This document shows, piece by piece, positions 24,576 through 33,005 of a stretch of DNA of 64,000 nucleotides. Positions within the stretch are counted from its first letter, which is position 1. Each line of letters begins with the position of its first letter. The stretch covers positions 1-64,000 of the forward strand of contig NZ_BMFV01000005.1 in the NCBI RefSeq assembly GCF_014639255.1. The letters run 5' to 3'. The position numbers were made by a program, and so were the translations under genes. This DNA is from Pullulanibacillus pueri. Lineage in GTDB: Bacteria; Bacillota; Bacilli; Bacillales; Sporolactobacillaceae. The notes below the pieces were generated by a model. That model had not been told where the DNA came from. It saw only the letters and a program-made list of their open reading frames with translations, and ran no database searches.

Positions 24576-25490
24576 CTACCCATTCCCACCTTTCATCATT
24601 TTCAAAAGTTGCTTATGCATCCAAATGGCTGCCTGAAGTCCGTCCCCCATAGCAATAGCGACTTGCTCCGAGTGCACAGTGACATCGCCTGCTGCCCAAA
24701 CATTTTCAACATTCGTCATTTTAGTTCTCGGATGAGTATTGATATGTTTATTGTGATGTAACTCTACGCCTAACTGTTCAGCAAGGTCCGACCGCACTTC
24801 ATTCCCTCCAAAAGCGGAAAAAGCATGATTGGCATCTAACCTCTGTCCATTTTCTAATAAGACCCCTTTAAATGCCGCACCTTTAGCGAACACCTCTCGG
24901 ACACCCTCATTATAATAAGGAATACTCTTCTCAACTAATTGTTGGATAACATCTTCATCTATTGGCGCCCTCTCGTGATTCACATACATTAATTCATCAG
25001 TAAAATAAGTAAGGGTTAACGCCATTTGTGCCCCGGGATTTCCAGAACCGAGAACAATCGTTCTTTGATTTTTTATTTCATAACCATCGCAATCCGGGCA
25101 AATATACACACTGATCCCTAAACAGGGCTTCAATTCTTGAAAAAGTGGCATTCTATCTTTTACGCCTGTCGCTAGTAAAAGCGTCTGACTCCTGTACTTA
25201 GCACCGCCTTCATCCTCTATCTCTATGTACGTCTCTTTTTTTACCGCCTTTATCACTTTGGCACTATAAAATTGTATGCCTAGACGTTCGGCCTGTGCCT
25301 TTCCAATATCACGTAAGGATTGCCCACTCACACCTTCTGGCCATCCCAAAAGATTATGGTAGCACTGGCAGAGATTAGACCGCCCTTGGTTAGAGTCAAA
25401 CACCAAAACCCGATGCCCATAGCGCCCTAATTGAATGGCAGCCTGTAAACCAGATATACCACCGCCAATGATGATGCTATCAAATATCAT
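24576..25490 (-). CDS. Thioredoxin-reductase-like FAD/NAD(P)H oxidoreductase
   Basis: About 304 aa. The FAD loop is IIIGGGISGLQAAIQLGRYG, the redox centre is YICPDCDGYE (CPDC where classical TrxB has CATC), the NADP loop is IVLGSGNPGAQMA, and the FAD closing motif is WAAGDVTVHSEQVAIAMGDG. It is a low-molecular-weight TrxR-fold protein of the group with CPxC centres, some of which oxidise or reduce dithiols other than thioredoxin. I start it at the ATG at 25490, since CGGAGTG lies 6 nt upstream; the reading from 25511 has no such site. No thioredoxin gene adjoins. Partner unknown. Confidence 0.85.
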   Translation of the reverse strand: MIFDSIIIGGGISGLQAAIQLGRYGHRVLVFDSNQGRSNLCQCYHNLLGWPEGVSGQSLRDIGKAQAERLGIQFYSAKVIKAVKKETYIEIEDEGGAKYRSQTLLLATGVKDRMPLFQELKPCLGISVYICPDCDGYEIKNQRTIVLGSGNPGAQMALTLTYFTDELMYVNHERAPIDEDVIQQLVEKSIPYYNEGVREVFAKGAAFKGVLLENGQRLDANHAFSAFGGNEVRSDLAEQLGVELHHNKHINTHPRTKMTNVENVWAAGDVTVHSEQVAIAMGDGLQAAIWMHKQLLKMMKGGNG

Positions 25491-25842
25491 ACTAAACACT
25501 CCGTTTGTCATATATTCTTTTACTCCTCGTTAAAGCCTCGACTTTCCGTACAATATAAGCATGCCACCTCCTCGGTTCTATCTCTCCTAGTCTCCCCAAT
25601 AGGATGAATGACACACACCTTTTTATCAAAAGAGAGGCCGTCTCTACTTCTTTTAAAGTTCAGAAAAAAAATATGTAAAAAATACAGAAATGTCACTTTC
25701 CCTAGTCTAAAACTTCTCTAATATTTAGAAGCCTTTTTATCCTCTCTATCCTTTATTAATGACAATTTTTATTCTCTTTATTTAATGAAAAAGGGCTTTC
25801 TATTCAACTTATTTTTTTAAAAGAAGGGAATGGGCAGTGAAG
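25491..25842. other. Divergent promoter region, AT-rich
   Basis: About 350 bp between the divergent oxidoreductase and MFS operon. It is AT-rich with several homopolymer runs; I cannot single out promoters with confidence and see no gene. Confidence 0.4.
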
Positions 25843-25881
25843 ATGTTTTATAAATCTAATGACCCTGATTTAAATGAATAG
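25843..25881 (+). CDS. Possible 12-residue leader peptide coupled to the MFS gene
   Basis: ATG at 25843 opens a tiny frame, MFYKSNDPDLNE, whose TAG stop (25879-25881) overlaps the first codons of the permease gene (ATG at 25874). The permease ATG lacks its own Shine-Dalgarno, whereas GAAGGGA and GTGAAG lie before the leader. Translational coupling is an attractive reading; chance is possible. Confidence 0.3.
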   Translation: MFYKSNDPDLNE

Positions 25882-27247
25882 GAATATACCTGCACGGTTA
25901 GAACGCTTGCCTGTCACACGGTTCACTTGGAAGATTGTTCTACTCGCTGGATTGGCTTGGTTTATAGAATCCCTCAGCATCGGCTCATTAGGGGTTGTCC
26001 TTGATCCTTTAAAACAATCTATGCACTTAACAGCAAATCAAGTGGGATTATTAACAGCGTCTTCTACATTGGGCATTGTTATTGGCCTCATTCCGGCTGG
26101 CTTCTTGTCTGACCGCTGGGGAAGAAAACGCATCTTAATCTTAGGGATTATTGAATACAGTCTCTTTACCTTATTTTGTGCGTTCAGCCCTAATTACGGC
26201 TTTCTTTTATGTTTCCGCTTTCTGTCTGGATTTGGTATGGGTGCTGTGTTCCCACTTCCATATGCCATAGTGAGTGAATTTGTAAAACAGAAACAGCGCG
26301 CCTTATTTAATGGGATTATGGATGCATGTTTATCTGTTGGTTATTTTATAGCGCCTTTATTAGGGCTGTTGATTTTGCCACATATCGAAAGTTCTATGTC
26401 GTGGCGACTCTTCTTTATTGTGTCAAGCCTTCCGATTTTATACGCCTATCTCATCCATATTGCTCTTCCTGAATCTCCACGTTGGTTGGTTAAGAAAGGG
26501 CGTTTTTTAGAGGCTGAAAAAATCATGCAGACCATTGAAAAACAAGTCGTGGATTTAACAGGGAATCCATTACCTGAACCCGAAATCATCTATGAGCGAC
26601 CGACTGAGCAGCGTGTTAAGGTCACGCCGTTAGCACCATGGAAACACCCTTATTTTAAGCGCACTGTCTCTCGATCTCTCGCAGCAACAGGTGCTTTCTT
26701 TATGTTTTACATAGTGAACACCTATATGCCCGTTCTATTCAGTTCTAATGGGTTTTCTTTTGCCGATTCGCTATTATTTACCGCTGTGATCACAGCTGCT
26801 GCGATTCCTGGTAAACTTTTAAACGGTTATCTCTCTGAGTTTTTGGGACGTAAAATGATGTACTTTATTTTTATGGGGATGGCTGGGGTGGCTTCTTTAT
26901 TCTTTGGGTTAGCGACTACTGCCGTGTCTATGCTGCTCTTCGCTTGTTTCATGTCATTCTTTGGCACAGGGACTTTCCCAGCACTTAAAATGTCGTATGC
27001 GGAACAATACCCAACACTCCTACGCACGACAGGAACAGCCACAGTAGAAGCTATTGGACGTTTTTTTGGAGGGGTTGTCGGATCTTACGCAATGCCCCTG
27101 ATCTTGAATTTAAAAAATGGTATGACAATAGGATTTTATATGGTTGCCGCTGTGGCCTTTGTCGCCATATTTGTTGAGCTGCTCTTTTCTCCAGAAACAA
27201 AAGAAGCGACATTAGAGCAACTTGAATCCGCAGCAGTAAATAAGTAG
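25874..27247 (+). CDS. MFS transporter, AAHS/sugar-porter-like
   Basis: A 457-aa permease with about 12 helices. Motif A is GFLSDRWGRKRILILG between helices 2 and 3; the second-half counterpart is GYLSEFLGRKMMYFIF. PESPRWLVKKGRFLEAEKIM after helix 6 is the sugar-porter / aromatic-acid-porter signature. It is the first gene of an operon with a membrane acyltransferase (40 bp on) and an acyl-CoA ligase (41 bp after that). The trio suggests movement of an organic acid or of an acylated product. The ATG at 25874 has no clear ribosome binding site and may depend on the leader frame. Confidence 0.82.
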   Translation: MNRNIPARLERLPVTRFTWKIVLLAGLAWFIESLSIGSLGVVLDPLKQSMHLTANQVGLLTASSTLGIVIGLIPAGFLSDRWGRKRILILGIIEYSLFTLFCAFSPNYGFLLCFRFLSGFGMGAVFPLPYAIVSEFVKQKQRALFNGIMDACLSVGYFIAPLLGLLILPHIESSMSWRLFFIVSSLPILYAYLIHIALPESPRWLVKKGRFLEAEKIMQTIEKQVVDLTGNPLPEPEIIYERPTEQRVKVTPLAPWKHPYFKRTVSRSLAATGAFFMFYIVNTYMPVLFSSNGFSFADSLLFTAVITAAAIPGKLLNGYLSEFLGRKMMYFIFMGMAGVASLFFGLATTAVSMLLFACFMSFFGTGTFPALKMSYAEQYPTLLRTTGTATVEAIGRFFGGVVGSYAMPLILNLKNGMTIGFYMVAAVAFVAIFVELLFSPETKEATLEQLESAAVNK

Positions 27248-27287
27248 AAAAACAAATGATTTAATCTTTTATTGAGGAGGGTAGCCC

Positions 27288-28454
27288 ATGCAGAAAAAAC
27301 ACTTATACGAAATAGACCTAATGCGCACCTTTATTATGCTTGGAGTACTCTCTGTCCATAGTGTGTCGGTTTATCTTTCGCAATTAGAAGATTGGACGCC
27401 ATCTTTTATTACGATTGCGACTATTCATTCCTCCATGCACTTTACTCGTATGGCATTTATGTTCATCACAGGTGTTGTCTTATTTATTACTTATTATCGA
27501 CGTGAGTTCCACACATTGAAGTTCTGGAAAAAACGTCTTTTACTCATCGCTATACCATATGTATTTTTCAATATTATTTACGTGCTGTTTGGTCATGGCC
27601 TTTACAATGGGTCACTCTTAAGCTTTTTTAAACATTTATTACACGCTTTGGTGAGCGGCGATGAATTCTATATCTACTATGTTCTTGTCAGCTTTCAATT
27701 TTATATTGTTTTCCCTGCCTTACTTTACGCCCTTAGAAAGTTTGAAAGATGGCATGTGCCTATTTTCATTGGGAGTTTTATCTTTCAACTCTTACTCATG
27801 GGATTCTATAAATTTATACTTCCACCGCTCGATACATCCCATTGGCCTTATCTCTTACAACTCTTTGCCGGTCATTACGGTGTCTTTGTCTTAACCTATG
27901 AGTGCTGGTTTATTGCTGGCGGTATTTTCGCATGCCATTATGAAAAAATTGTTGCCTTTATCACCTCTCATGCAAGAGCCTTGTACGTGACATTGGGAAC
28001 CAGTGTCCTAATCATGTGGGCACATTACTTCTTCAATCGCATCGTCCTTCATGAGACAGACCATAAAGCCGAAATGGTGGAGCAACCCATCTTTGTTCCC
28101 TATAGCTTTATCATCATCGCAGTGATGCTTTACTTAGGTTTAAGATGGGCTCAGCGTCGGACTGAGCCGAACATGAAGACCTTTAGTCGTTTCGTTGCTT
28201 TAGCATCACAGTGCTCTTTTGGCATGTTCCTTGTACAGCCTTTCGCATTATTTTTGTTAAAAATGATGGTACCTAAACTCGAAGGCACACTCTTTTTTAT
28301 TTCTATTCCTTTTGGCATATTATTTGTCTATTTTTTATCGATGCTTATTGCCTATTGCTTGAACCGAATACCGCTGCTTTCCTATTGCGTCGGACGAAAA
28401 TCAAAGCTTTTCCAACGCAAGTATAAAGAAAGCCCAGCTGTTAAAAACACTTAA
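27288..28454 (+). CDS. Membrane acyltransferase, acyltransferase-3 / IcaC-like
   Basis: A 388-aa protein with about ten membrane helices. It opens with EIDLMRTFIMLGVLSVHSVS (the conserved D-x-x-R and later H of acyltransferase-3 enzymes) and SSMHFTRMAFMFITGVVLFI. Such enzymes transfer acyl groups across or at the membrane onto sugars or other carriers; IcaC and OafA are known examples. AGGAGGG precedes the ATG. Its place between a permease and an acyl-CoA ligase suggests that the ligase makes the donor that this enzyme uses, which is inference. Confidence 0.8.
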   Translation: MQKKHLYEIDLMRTFIMLGVLSVHSVSVYLSQLEDWTPSFITIATIHSSMHFTRMAFMFITGVVLFITYYRREFHTLKFWKKRLLLIAIPYVFFNIIYVLFGHGLYNGSLLSFFKHLLHALVSGDEFYIYYVLVSFQFYIVFPALLYALRKFERWHVPIFIGSFIFQLLLMGFYKFILPPLDTSHWPYLLQLFAGHYGVFVLTYECWFIAGGIFACHYEKIVAFITSHARALYVTLGTSVLIMWAHYFFNRIVLHETDHKAEMVEQPIFVPYSFIIIAVMLYLGLRWAQRRTEPNMKTFSRFVALASQCSFGMFLVQPFALFLLKMMVPKLEGTLFFISIPFGILFVYFLSMLIAYCLNRIPLLSYCVGRKSKLFQRKYKESPAVKNT

Positions 28455-28495
28455 AACTGTCTATTAAACTATATTATTCAAAAGGAGATGCTTCT

Positions 28496-30058
28496 ATGTC
28501 TCAGCTTACCGAACGCATCCACGAACGTCTGGCTCATTCACCGTTACCCTGTCTCTATGACATGGAGCGGTGGATCACAGGTCAAGACTTTTATCGTGAC
28601 ATGACCATTATAAAGAATATGCTCTTCAAGGCAGGCATTAAACCCGGAGCGCGTATCTTGCTGAGTTACCCTAATTCTTATGCCTTCGTTGTCACCTATC
28701 TAGCTATTATTGAATACGGTGCTGCTGTGGCACCTATTAACCCGAAAATGCCTGAATCTGAGTTCATTCAGTTCCTAGAGCGTTGCCAACCGACTTGTGG
28801 TTTTGTAGAAGAGCAACACTTAACACTTATAAAAAAGAATACTGACACCTCAATAGGTTTGACGCATCTTTTCCTTGCAGAAGCCATGGACTCACCGCTT
28901 CCTTTAAAAACCTATACATTATCAAATACAAACTGGATTGAACACTCCCCCTTTGTTAGTGAAACACCAGGTGATCACCCTCTTCCCTCCGAAGAGACTG
29001 TAGGTGTTTTACTTTATACCTCCGGAACAACAGGGAACCCGAAGGCAGTCGGTTTAAAACACCGTCATCTGCTTGCAAGTGCTAACAATATTATTGTATC
29101 CCATCAACTTGATACAACAGATGTCGCTTATAGTTTCCTGCCTCTGTTTCATATTAATGCTCAAGTGGTCTCCATTCTTTCGACAATTCTTTCGGGAGGA
29201 CGCGTGGTCCTTGCACCGAAGTTTAGCGTGAGACGATTCTGGCCTACTATTCAAGAACATCAGGTAACATGGGTATCCGCAGTACCCACAATTATCGCAA
29301 TTCTTCTCACCTCCGATGGTCCAACCCAAGCGCCCACGCACTTGCGTTTTGTCCGTTCAGCATCGGCACAGCTTCCTATGCTGCATGCTCGCCGATTTGA
29401 ACAAAAATTTGGGGTTCCTATTATTGAGTCCTATGGAATGACAGAGGCTGCCAGCCAGATTTGTATCAACCCTATTCCTCCCAATAAGAGAATACTCGGC
29501 TCTGTAGGATTACCGGTAGGTCTGGACTTACAAATCGTCAACGAAAGCAACCAGCCTCTTGCGCCTAATAAAGTTGGAGAAATTACTATCCGTGGGAATA
29601 ATGTCATTGAGTATTATGAAAAAGCTGATCATCAAAATGATTTTCAGGAAGGCTGGTTCCACACAGGCGACCTTGGTTATTTAGATAAGGAAGGTTATGT
29701 CTATATTGTGGGGCGAAAAAAGGAAATGATTAATGTCGGTGGAGAAAAAATCAGTCCTTATGAAGTCGAAGATGAAATTCGTAAATTATCAACTGTCAAA
29801 CATGTCGCCGTGATTGGACTGCCTGACCCTTTATATGGGGAAAAAGTTGTGGCTTACATTATACCCACGACGAGCACCGTTGACGAAAAGGTATTCATTC
29901 AGGATATTCACGCTCATTGCATAGGAGCCCTGTCCCATTATAAGTGTCCATCAGAAATCCATGTCGTATCCGAGATCCCTATAGGACCTACTGGAAAGAT
30001 ACAAAGATTTCGCCTCAAGGAACAAGAACTCCTTAGACAAAAGGTGGACAGTCATTAA
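28496..30058 (+). CDS. Acyl-CoA ligase of the AMP-forming family (Pcs60/AAE3-like)
   Basis: A 520-aa adenylate-forming enzyme. The phosphate loop is LLYTSGTTGNPKAV, followed by PLFHINAQVVSILSTILSGG, the RFVRSASAQLP segment, ESYGMTEAASQICINPIPPN, the aspartate motif GWFHTGDLGYLDKEGYVYIV, the hinge GRKKEMINVGGEKISPYEVE and the catalytic Lys in GPTGKIQR. The RSxSA and NPLPP-like segments recall Pcs60/AAE3, whose members include oxalyl-CoA synthetase; that is a similarity, not proof of substrate. AAAGGAG lies before the ATG. It is last in the three-gene operon and would supply an acyl-CoA to the membrane acyltransferase. No clear terminator is seen after it. Confidence 0.82.
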   Translation: MSQLTERIHERLAHSPLPCLYDMERWITGQDFYRDMTIIKNMLFKAGIKPGARILLSYPNSYAFVVTYLAIIEYGAAVAPINPKMPESEFIQFLERCQPTCGFVEEQHLTLIKKNTDTSIGLTHLFLAEAMDSPLPLKTYTLSNTNWIEHSPFVSETPGDHPLPSEETVGVLLYTSGTTGNPKAVGLKHRHLLASANNIIVSHQLDTTDVAYSFLPLFHINAQVVSILSTILSGGRVVLAPKFSVRRFWPTIQEHQVTWVSAVPTIIAILLTSDGPTQAPTHLRFVRSASAQLPMLHARRFEQKFGVPIIESYGMTEAASQICINPIPPNKRILGSVGLPVGLDLQIVNESNQPLAPNKVGEITIRGNNVIEYYEKADHQNDFQEGWFHTGDLGYLDKEGYVYIVGRKKEMINVGGEKISPYEVEDEIRKLSTVKHVAVIGLPDPLYGEKVVAYIIPTTSTVDEKVFIQDIHAHCIGALSHYKCPSEIHVVSEIPIGPTGKIQRFRLKEQELLRQKVDSH

Positions 30059-30169
30059 CCCTACCCGCTAATAGAATAAAAGGAGGGAAGGATTACAGCA
30101 TCCTGCCCTCTCACTTTTTCTCAGTCATCCCTCTATTTATCATCACCGCATAATCATGTACTTTCATTT

Positions 30170-30598
30170 TTAAAAGGTATTGTAAACGTTTTGGCAGGTT
30201 TCTGCTGTCGGTTCGTAAAAGCAATGTAATTTATAGCGCCCTACAAAAGGTTGATCATACCATGTTTGTGGGCAATCTCCCGGTGGTCTAAAATACCAAA
30301 GACTATACTTCGCTGGCCAATGTTGCAAGCCGTTTACAGCCTTCCTCGCCAAACGCTTTTCCTGTGGTCTTGCCCTTTGATAAAAATAACTATGGATGGT
30401 CGCCTCAAAGGCATGGGGTTGAAACACCATTTGTGGAATCGTTCGAAGCCCCGTAAAATCGGAACAGTTTGCTCTAATTCGGTTGATTCCGACATTTCCT
30501 ACAAGCTGCATTCCAACAATACCTTCCCCCTCTGCTTCAGCCCTTAGCAGCCGCGCAAGAAGATCGATATCCGAATCCGTCGCCTTAATCACTGCCAT
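30170..30598 (-). CDS. cwlJ: Spore cortex-lytic enzyme CwlJ
   Basis: 142 aa, the same length as B. subtilis CwlJ as remembered, and very close to it throughout: MAVIKATDSDIDLLARLLRA, then GNVGINRIRANCSDF, WPAKYSLWYFRPPGDCPQTW and YEPTAETCQNVYNTF. It is a SleB/CwlJ (Hydrolase_2) enzyme with the catalytic Glu in LLRAEAEGEG. It sits in the spore coat-cortex layer and breaks down cortex during germination, notably in response to calcium dipicolinate. The ATG at 30598 has GGGAGG 8-9 nt upstream; the GTG at 30607 does not. Its usual partner gerQ is not adjacent. It shows that the host forms endospores. A mother-cell sigma-E promoter is expected but I could not define it. Confidence 0.95.
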   Translation of the reverse strand: MAVIKATDSDIDLLARLLRAEAEGEGIVGMQLVGNVGINRIRANCSDFTGLRTIPQMVFQPHAFEATIHSYFYQRARPQEKRLARKAVNGLQHWPAKYSLWYFRPPGDCPQTWYDQPFVGRYKLHCFYEPTAETCQNVYNTF

Positions 30599-30808
30599 GC
30601 CAAACACCTCCCAATATATTTTATTACACTAAGTCCTTATTAAGAACATCATCCATTGGCAATCATAGTCTTATTCCTCTCTTGCTTAAAATATGTAATT
30701 ACAACGGTAATTGCCAACTTTATTTAGAATTAGAGTACACTTTTTTAGTGAAGCATTACCCTTCTAAGGAACAAAAAGCCTCAGGTCATAAGTTTGGAGG
30801 TAAACCAT

Positions 30809-32440
30809 ATGAGAAAATTAAGGTATATCCTCATAGGGGTTCTAGTTATCGCTCTAATCCTTTGTCTTTTCATTTTATGTTTTAAAGAGAACTCTACAGA
30901 ATACACGCCTTCAAAAGGGGCGCTATCTTCTGAGAAAGACAATGAACAAGTGAATCAACAAGCTGATAATGAGGCGTTGATTTTAAATCATTATAAGAAA
31001 AAAAATTATTCAATCAAGGATCCATACGTTGTAGTCAATCCATACGGAACGAGCCCTCTTAGTGCTCTTGTCATGTTTACAACTGACAAACCTACCCAAA
31101 TAACGGTGACGGTTAAAGGGACTAACCCACATACAACTATAAAAAAGACGATTTCCGGCTATAAAACAAAACATGAAATTCCGGTGCTTGGTCTTTACCC
31201 TAATAAAGCCAATGAGGTAAGCCTACAAGCGAAAAATAAAAAAGGACAAAATACAGAAAAAACACTCAGCATTCAGACAGGGGCTTTGCCTAACGATTTC
31301 TTACAAACCACACTCGTCACGTCGAAGCCCGATAAAATGGAGAAGGGTTTAACCTTTCTAACACCTAGTAGTAAATATGCTTATGCAGTCGATAGTCATG
31401 GTGATGTCCGTTGGTATAGCACCTTATCTAATGAACATGTCTTTCAACGCTTAAAAAATGGAAACATCCTGTTTGCAGCCAAAAAGGCCGGACAATATAA
31501 AGAACTGCTTGAAATGGATTTACTGGGAAAGGTTTATAATGCCTACACGATTAATGTAAAAAACTATACCAATTCAGACGTCATTCATCACGATGCTATC
31601 CAACTTCCCAATGGCAATTTTTTAGTTACGATTCATGATGGGTCAAAGTACATCGAGGACACCATGATGGAAATTGATAAAAACAGTGGAAAAGCGGTAC
31701 GGACATTAGATATGAAAAGTATTTTCCCCAAAAGCTTTTACAAGCAATATGATGGTCCCGGGGTGACGGACGATGAAGTGGATTGGTTACACCAAAACGC
31801 GTTATGGTATGACCAAGGTGATCATAGCCTTATCATATCAAGTCGCCACCAAGACACCATCATGAAGCTCAGCTATCCTGAAGGTAAAATTAAATGGATT
31901 CTAGCAGACCCTAAAGGCTGGCCAAAAGAGGAACAAGACAAATTATTAACCCCCATTGGAACAGACTTTAAATACCCAGGGGGGCAACATTCAGTAATGG
32001 CCATGCCTGATCAAGATCACGATCCCGATACCCTTGATATCCTGATGTTTGACAACAATAATGTGATCACTAGAGGAAATAAGAGCGTAAGCCAAAAGTT
32101 CAGTCAAGGCGTTCAATATAGAATTGATGAGAAAAATATGACCGTGAAACAGGTTTGGGATTTTGGCAAGTCACGCGGCACGGACTTCTTTTCAACAATT
32201 GTAGGAGACGATGATTTCCTTCCTAAGACCGGCGACCGCCTCATTACCTCTGGTTATATTAAAAGCCAGAACGGTATGAAAAGTAATATTGTAGAAGTCA
32301 CAGACAGTCAGCCCGCAAAGGTGGTTTTTGAATTAGACGTCACCGGATTTAAAGCAGATAGTCACAGACAAATCTACCGCGCACTCAGAATGCCCTTATA
32401 TCCCGATAAATGGAATTTTGATATAGAAGATCATCAATAA
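30809..32440 (+). CDS. Arylsulfotransferase-like (ASST) membrane-anchored protein
   Basis: About 543 aa, anchored by one N-terminal helix (RKLRYILIGVLVIALILCLF) and otherwise outside the cell. A small beta domain (about 55-160) comes before a six-bladed propeller. The ASST signatures are DVIHHDAIQLPNGNFLVTIH, DWLHQNALWYDQGDHSLIIS and SSRHQDTIMKLSYPEGKIKW, with a further His in GGQHSVMAM. These give the histidines and arginine used by arylsulfate sulfotransferases, which pass sulfate from one phenol to another without PAPS. The start at 30809 has GGAGGT 10 nt upstream. It is a single-gene unit with a strong terminator. Some family members may serve other roles, so sulfotransfer is likely but unproven. 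Confidence 0.8.
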   Translation: MRKLRYILIGVLVIALILCLFILCFKENSTEYTPSKGALSSEKDNEQVNQQADNEALILNHYKKKNYSIKDPYVVVNPYGTSPLSALVMFTTDKPTQITVTVKGTNPHTTIKKTISGYKTKHEIPVLGLYPNKANEVSLQAKNKKGQNTEKTLSIQTGALPNDFLQTTLVTSKPDKMEKGLTFLTPSSKYAYAVDSHGDVRWYSTLSNEHVFQRLKNGNILFAAKKAGQYKELLEMDLLGKVYNAYTINVKNYTNSDVIHHDAIQLPNGNFLVTIHDGSKYIEDTMMEIDKNSGKAVRTLDMKSIFPKSFYKQYDGPGVTDDEVDWLHQNALWYDQGDHSLIISSRHQDTIMKLSYPEGKIKWILADPKGWPKEEQDKLLTPIGTDFKYPGGQHSVMAMPDQDHDPDTLDILMFDNNNVITRGNKSVSQKFSQGVQYRIDEKNMTVKQVWDFGKSRGTDFFSTIVGDDDFLPKTGDRLITSGYIKSQNGMKSNIVEVTDSQPAKVVFELDVTGFKADSHRQIYRALRMPLYPDKWNFDIEDHQ

Positions 32441-32668
32441 TAACCGATCACCAACCGCTTCTAGAGACATTAAGAGGCGGTTTTCTTTTCTGTTTATAGG
32501 ACTTAAGCCCCCATCCTTTTTCAGGATTTCCCCTCCCTGCTTTTATGCTAATATTAAATAATGTTCATATATTTAAAAAACTGTCGGCCTGTAACGGAAC
32601 TTACATCTATTGTTTTATTCTATCGCTCAAGGCGCATATCGTTTGTTGTTATTGATATAGATTGAAAT
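32441..32668. other. Intergenic stretch after the ASST gene
   Basis: Holds the terminator at 32453-32487; the rest is AT-rich with no gene seen. The 20-nt periodic repeat follows at 32669-32775, and a further non-coding stretch (32776-33005) with GCCCGCGGAAGGTG carries scraps resembling the other repeat family. Confidence 0.4.
32453..32487 (+). terminator. Terminator of the ASST gene
   Basis: AACCGCTTCT and AGAGGCGGTT form a 10-bp stem with one G-U pair, followed by TTTTCTTTTC. It starts 12 nt after the stop codon. Confidence 0.88.
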
Positions 32669-32775
32669 TAACAGGGAGGCGCACGAAACAGGGTGAAACT
32701 AATAAAAGAGCGCTGTACCTGCACATAAGATGCAGTTAACGAACAAAAAACGTCGACAGCAATCCAGTGGAATGG
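32669..32775 (+). repeat. 20-21 nt periodic repeat element, copy 2
   Basis: It opens AACAGGGAGGCGCACGAAAC; related words CACGAAAC, AATAAAAG, CACATAAG and AACAAAAA start at 32682, 32701, 32722 and 32742 (steps 19, 21, 20); it ends GTCGACAGCAATCCAGTGGA. Both ends match copy 1 at 16836-16925. Confidence 0.65.
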
Positions 32776-33005
32776 AGTTGAAATCAACACCCGTCCCTTT
32801 CACCCAAATTGAGTGGGGGATTTTCGTTCATATTAGGAGATCACCAGCTGCCCGCGGAAGGTGTAGTGTATTTCTGTAGCGATGACTATGTTTTACGTCG
32901 CCTTTTACTTCAACTCTTAAATTTCATGACCCTGAAAAAATCAACATTCCTCTAGAATGTTCCATTTTATATAAGCCATAAATCCAGAAAGGGGAGACTT
33001 AGTGA

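Noticed and set aside
30251..30547. A 98-codon plus-strand frame
   Set aside because: It is the antisense shadow of cwlJ, which is unmistakable on the minus strand.
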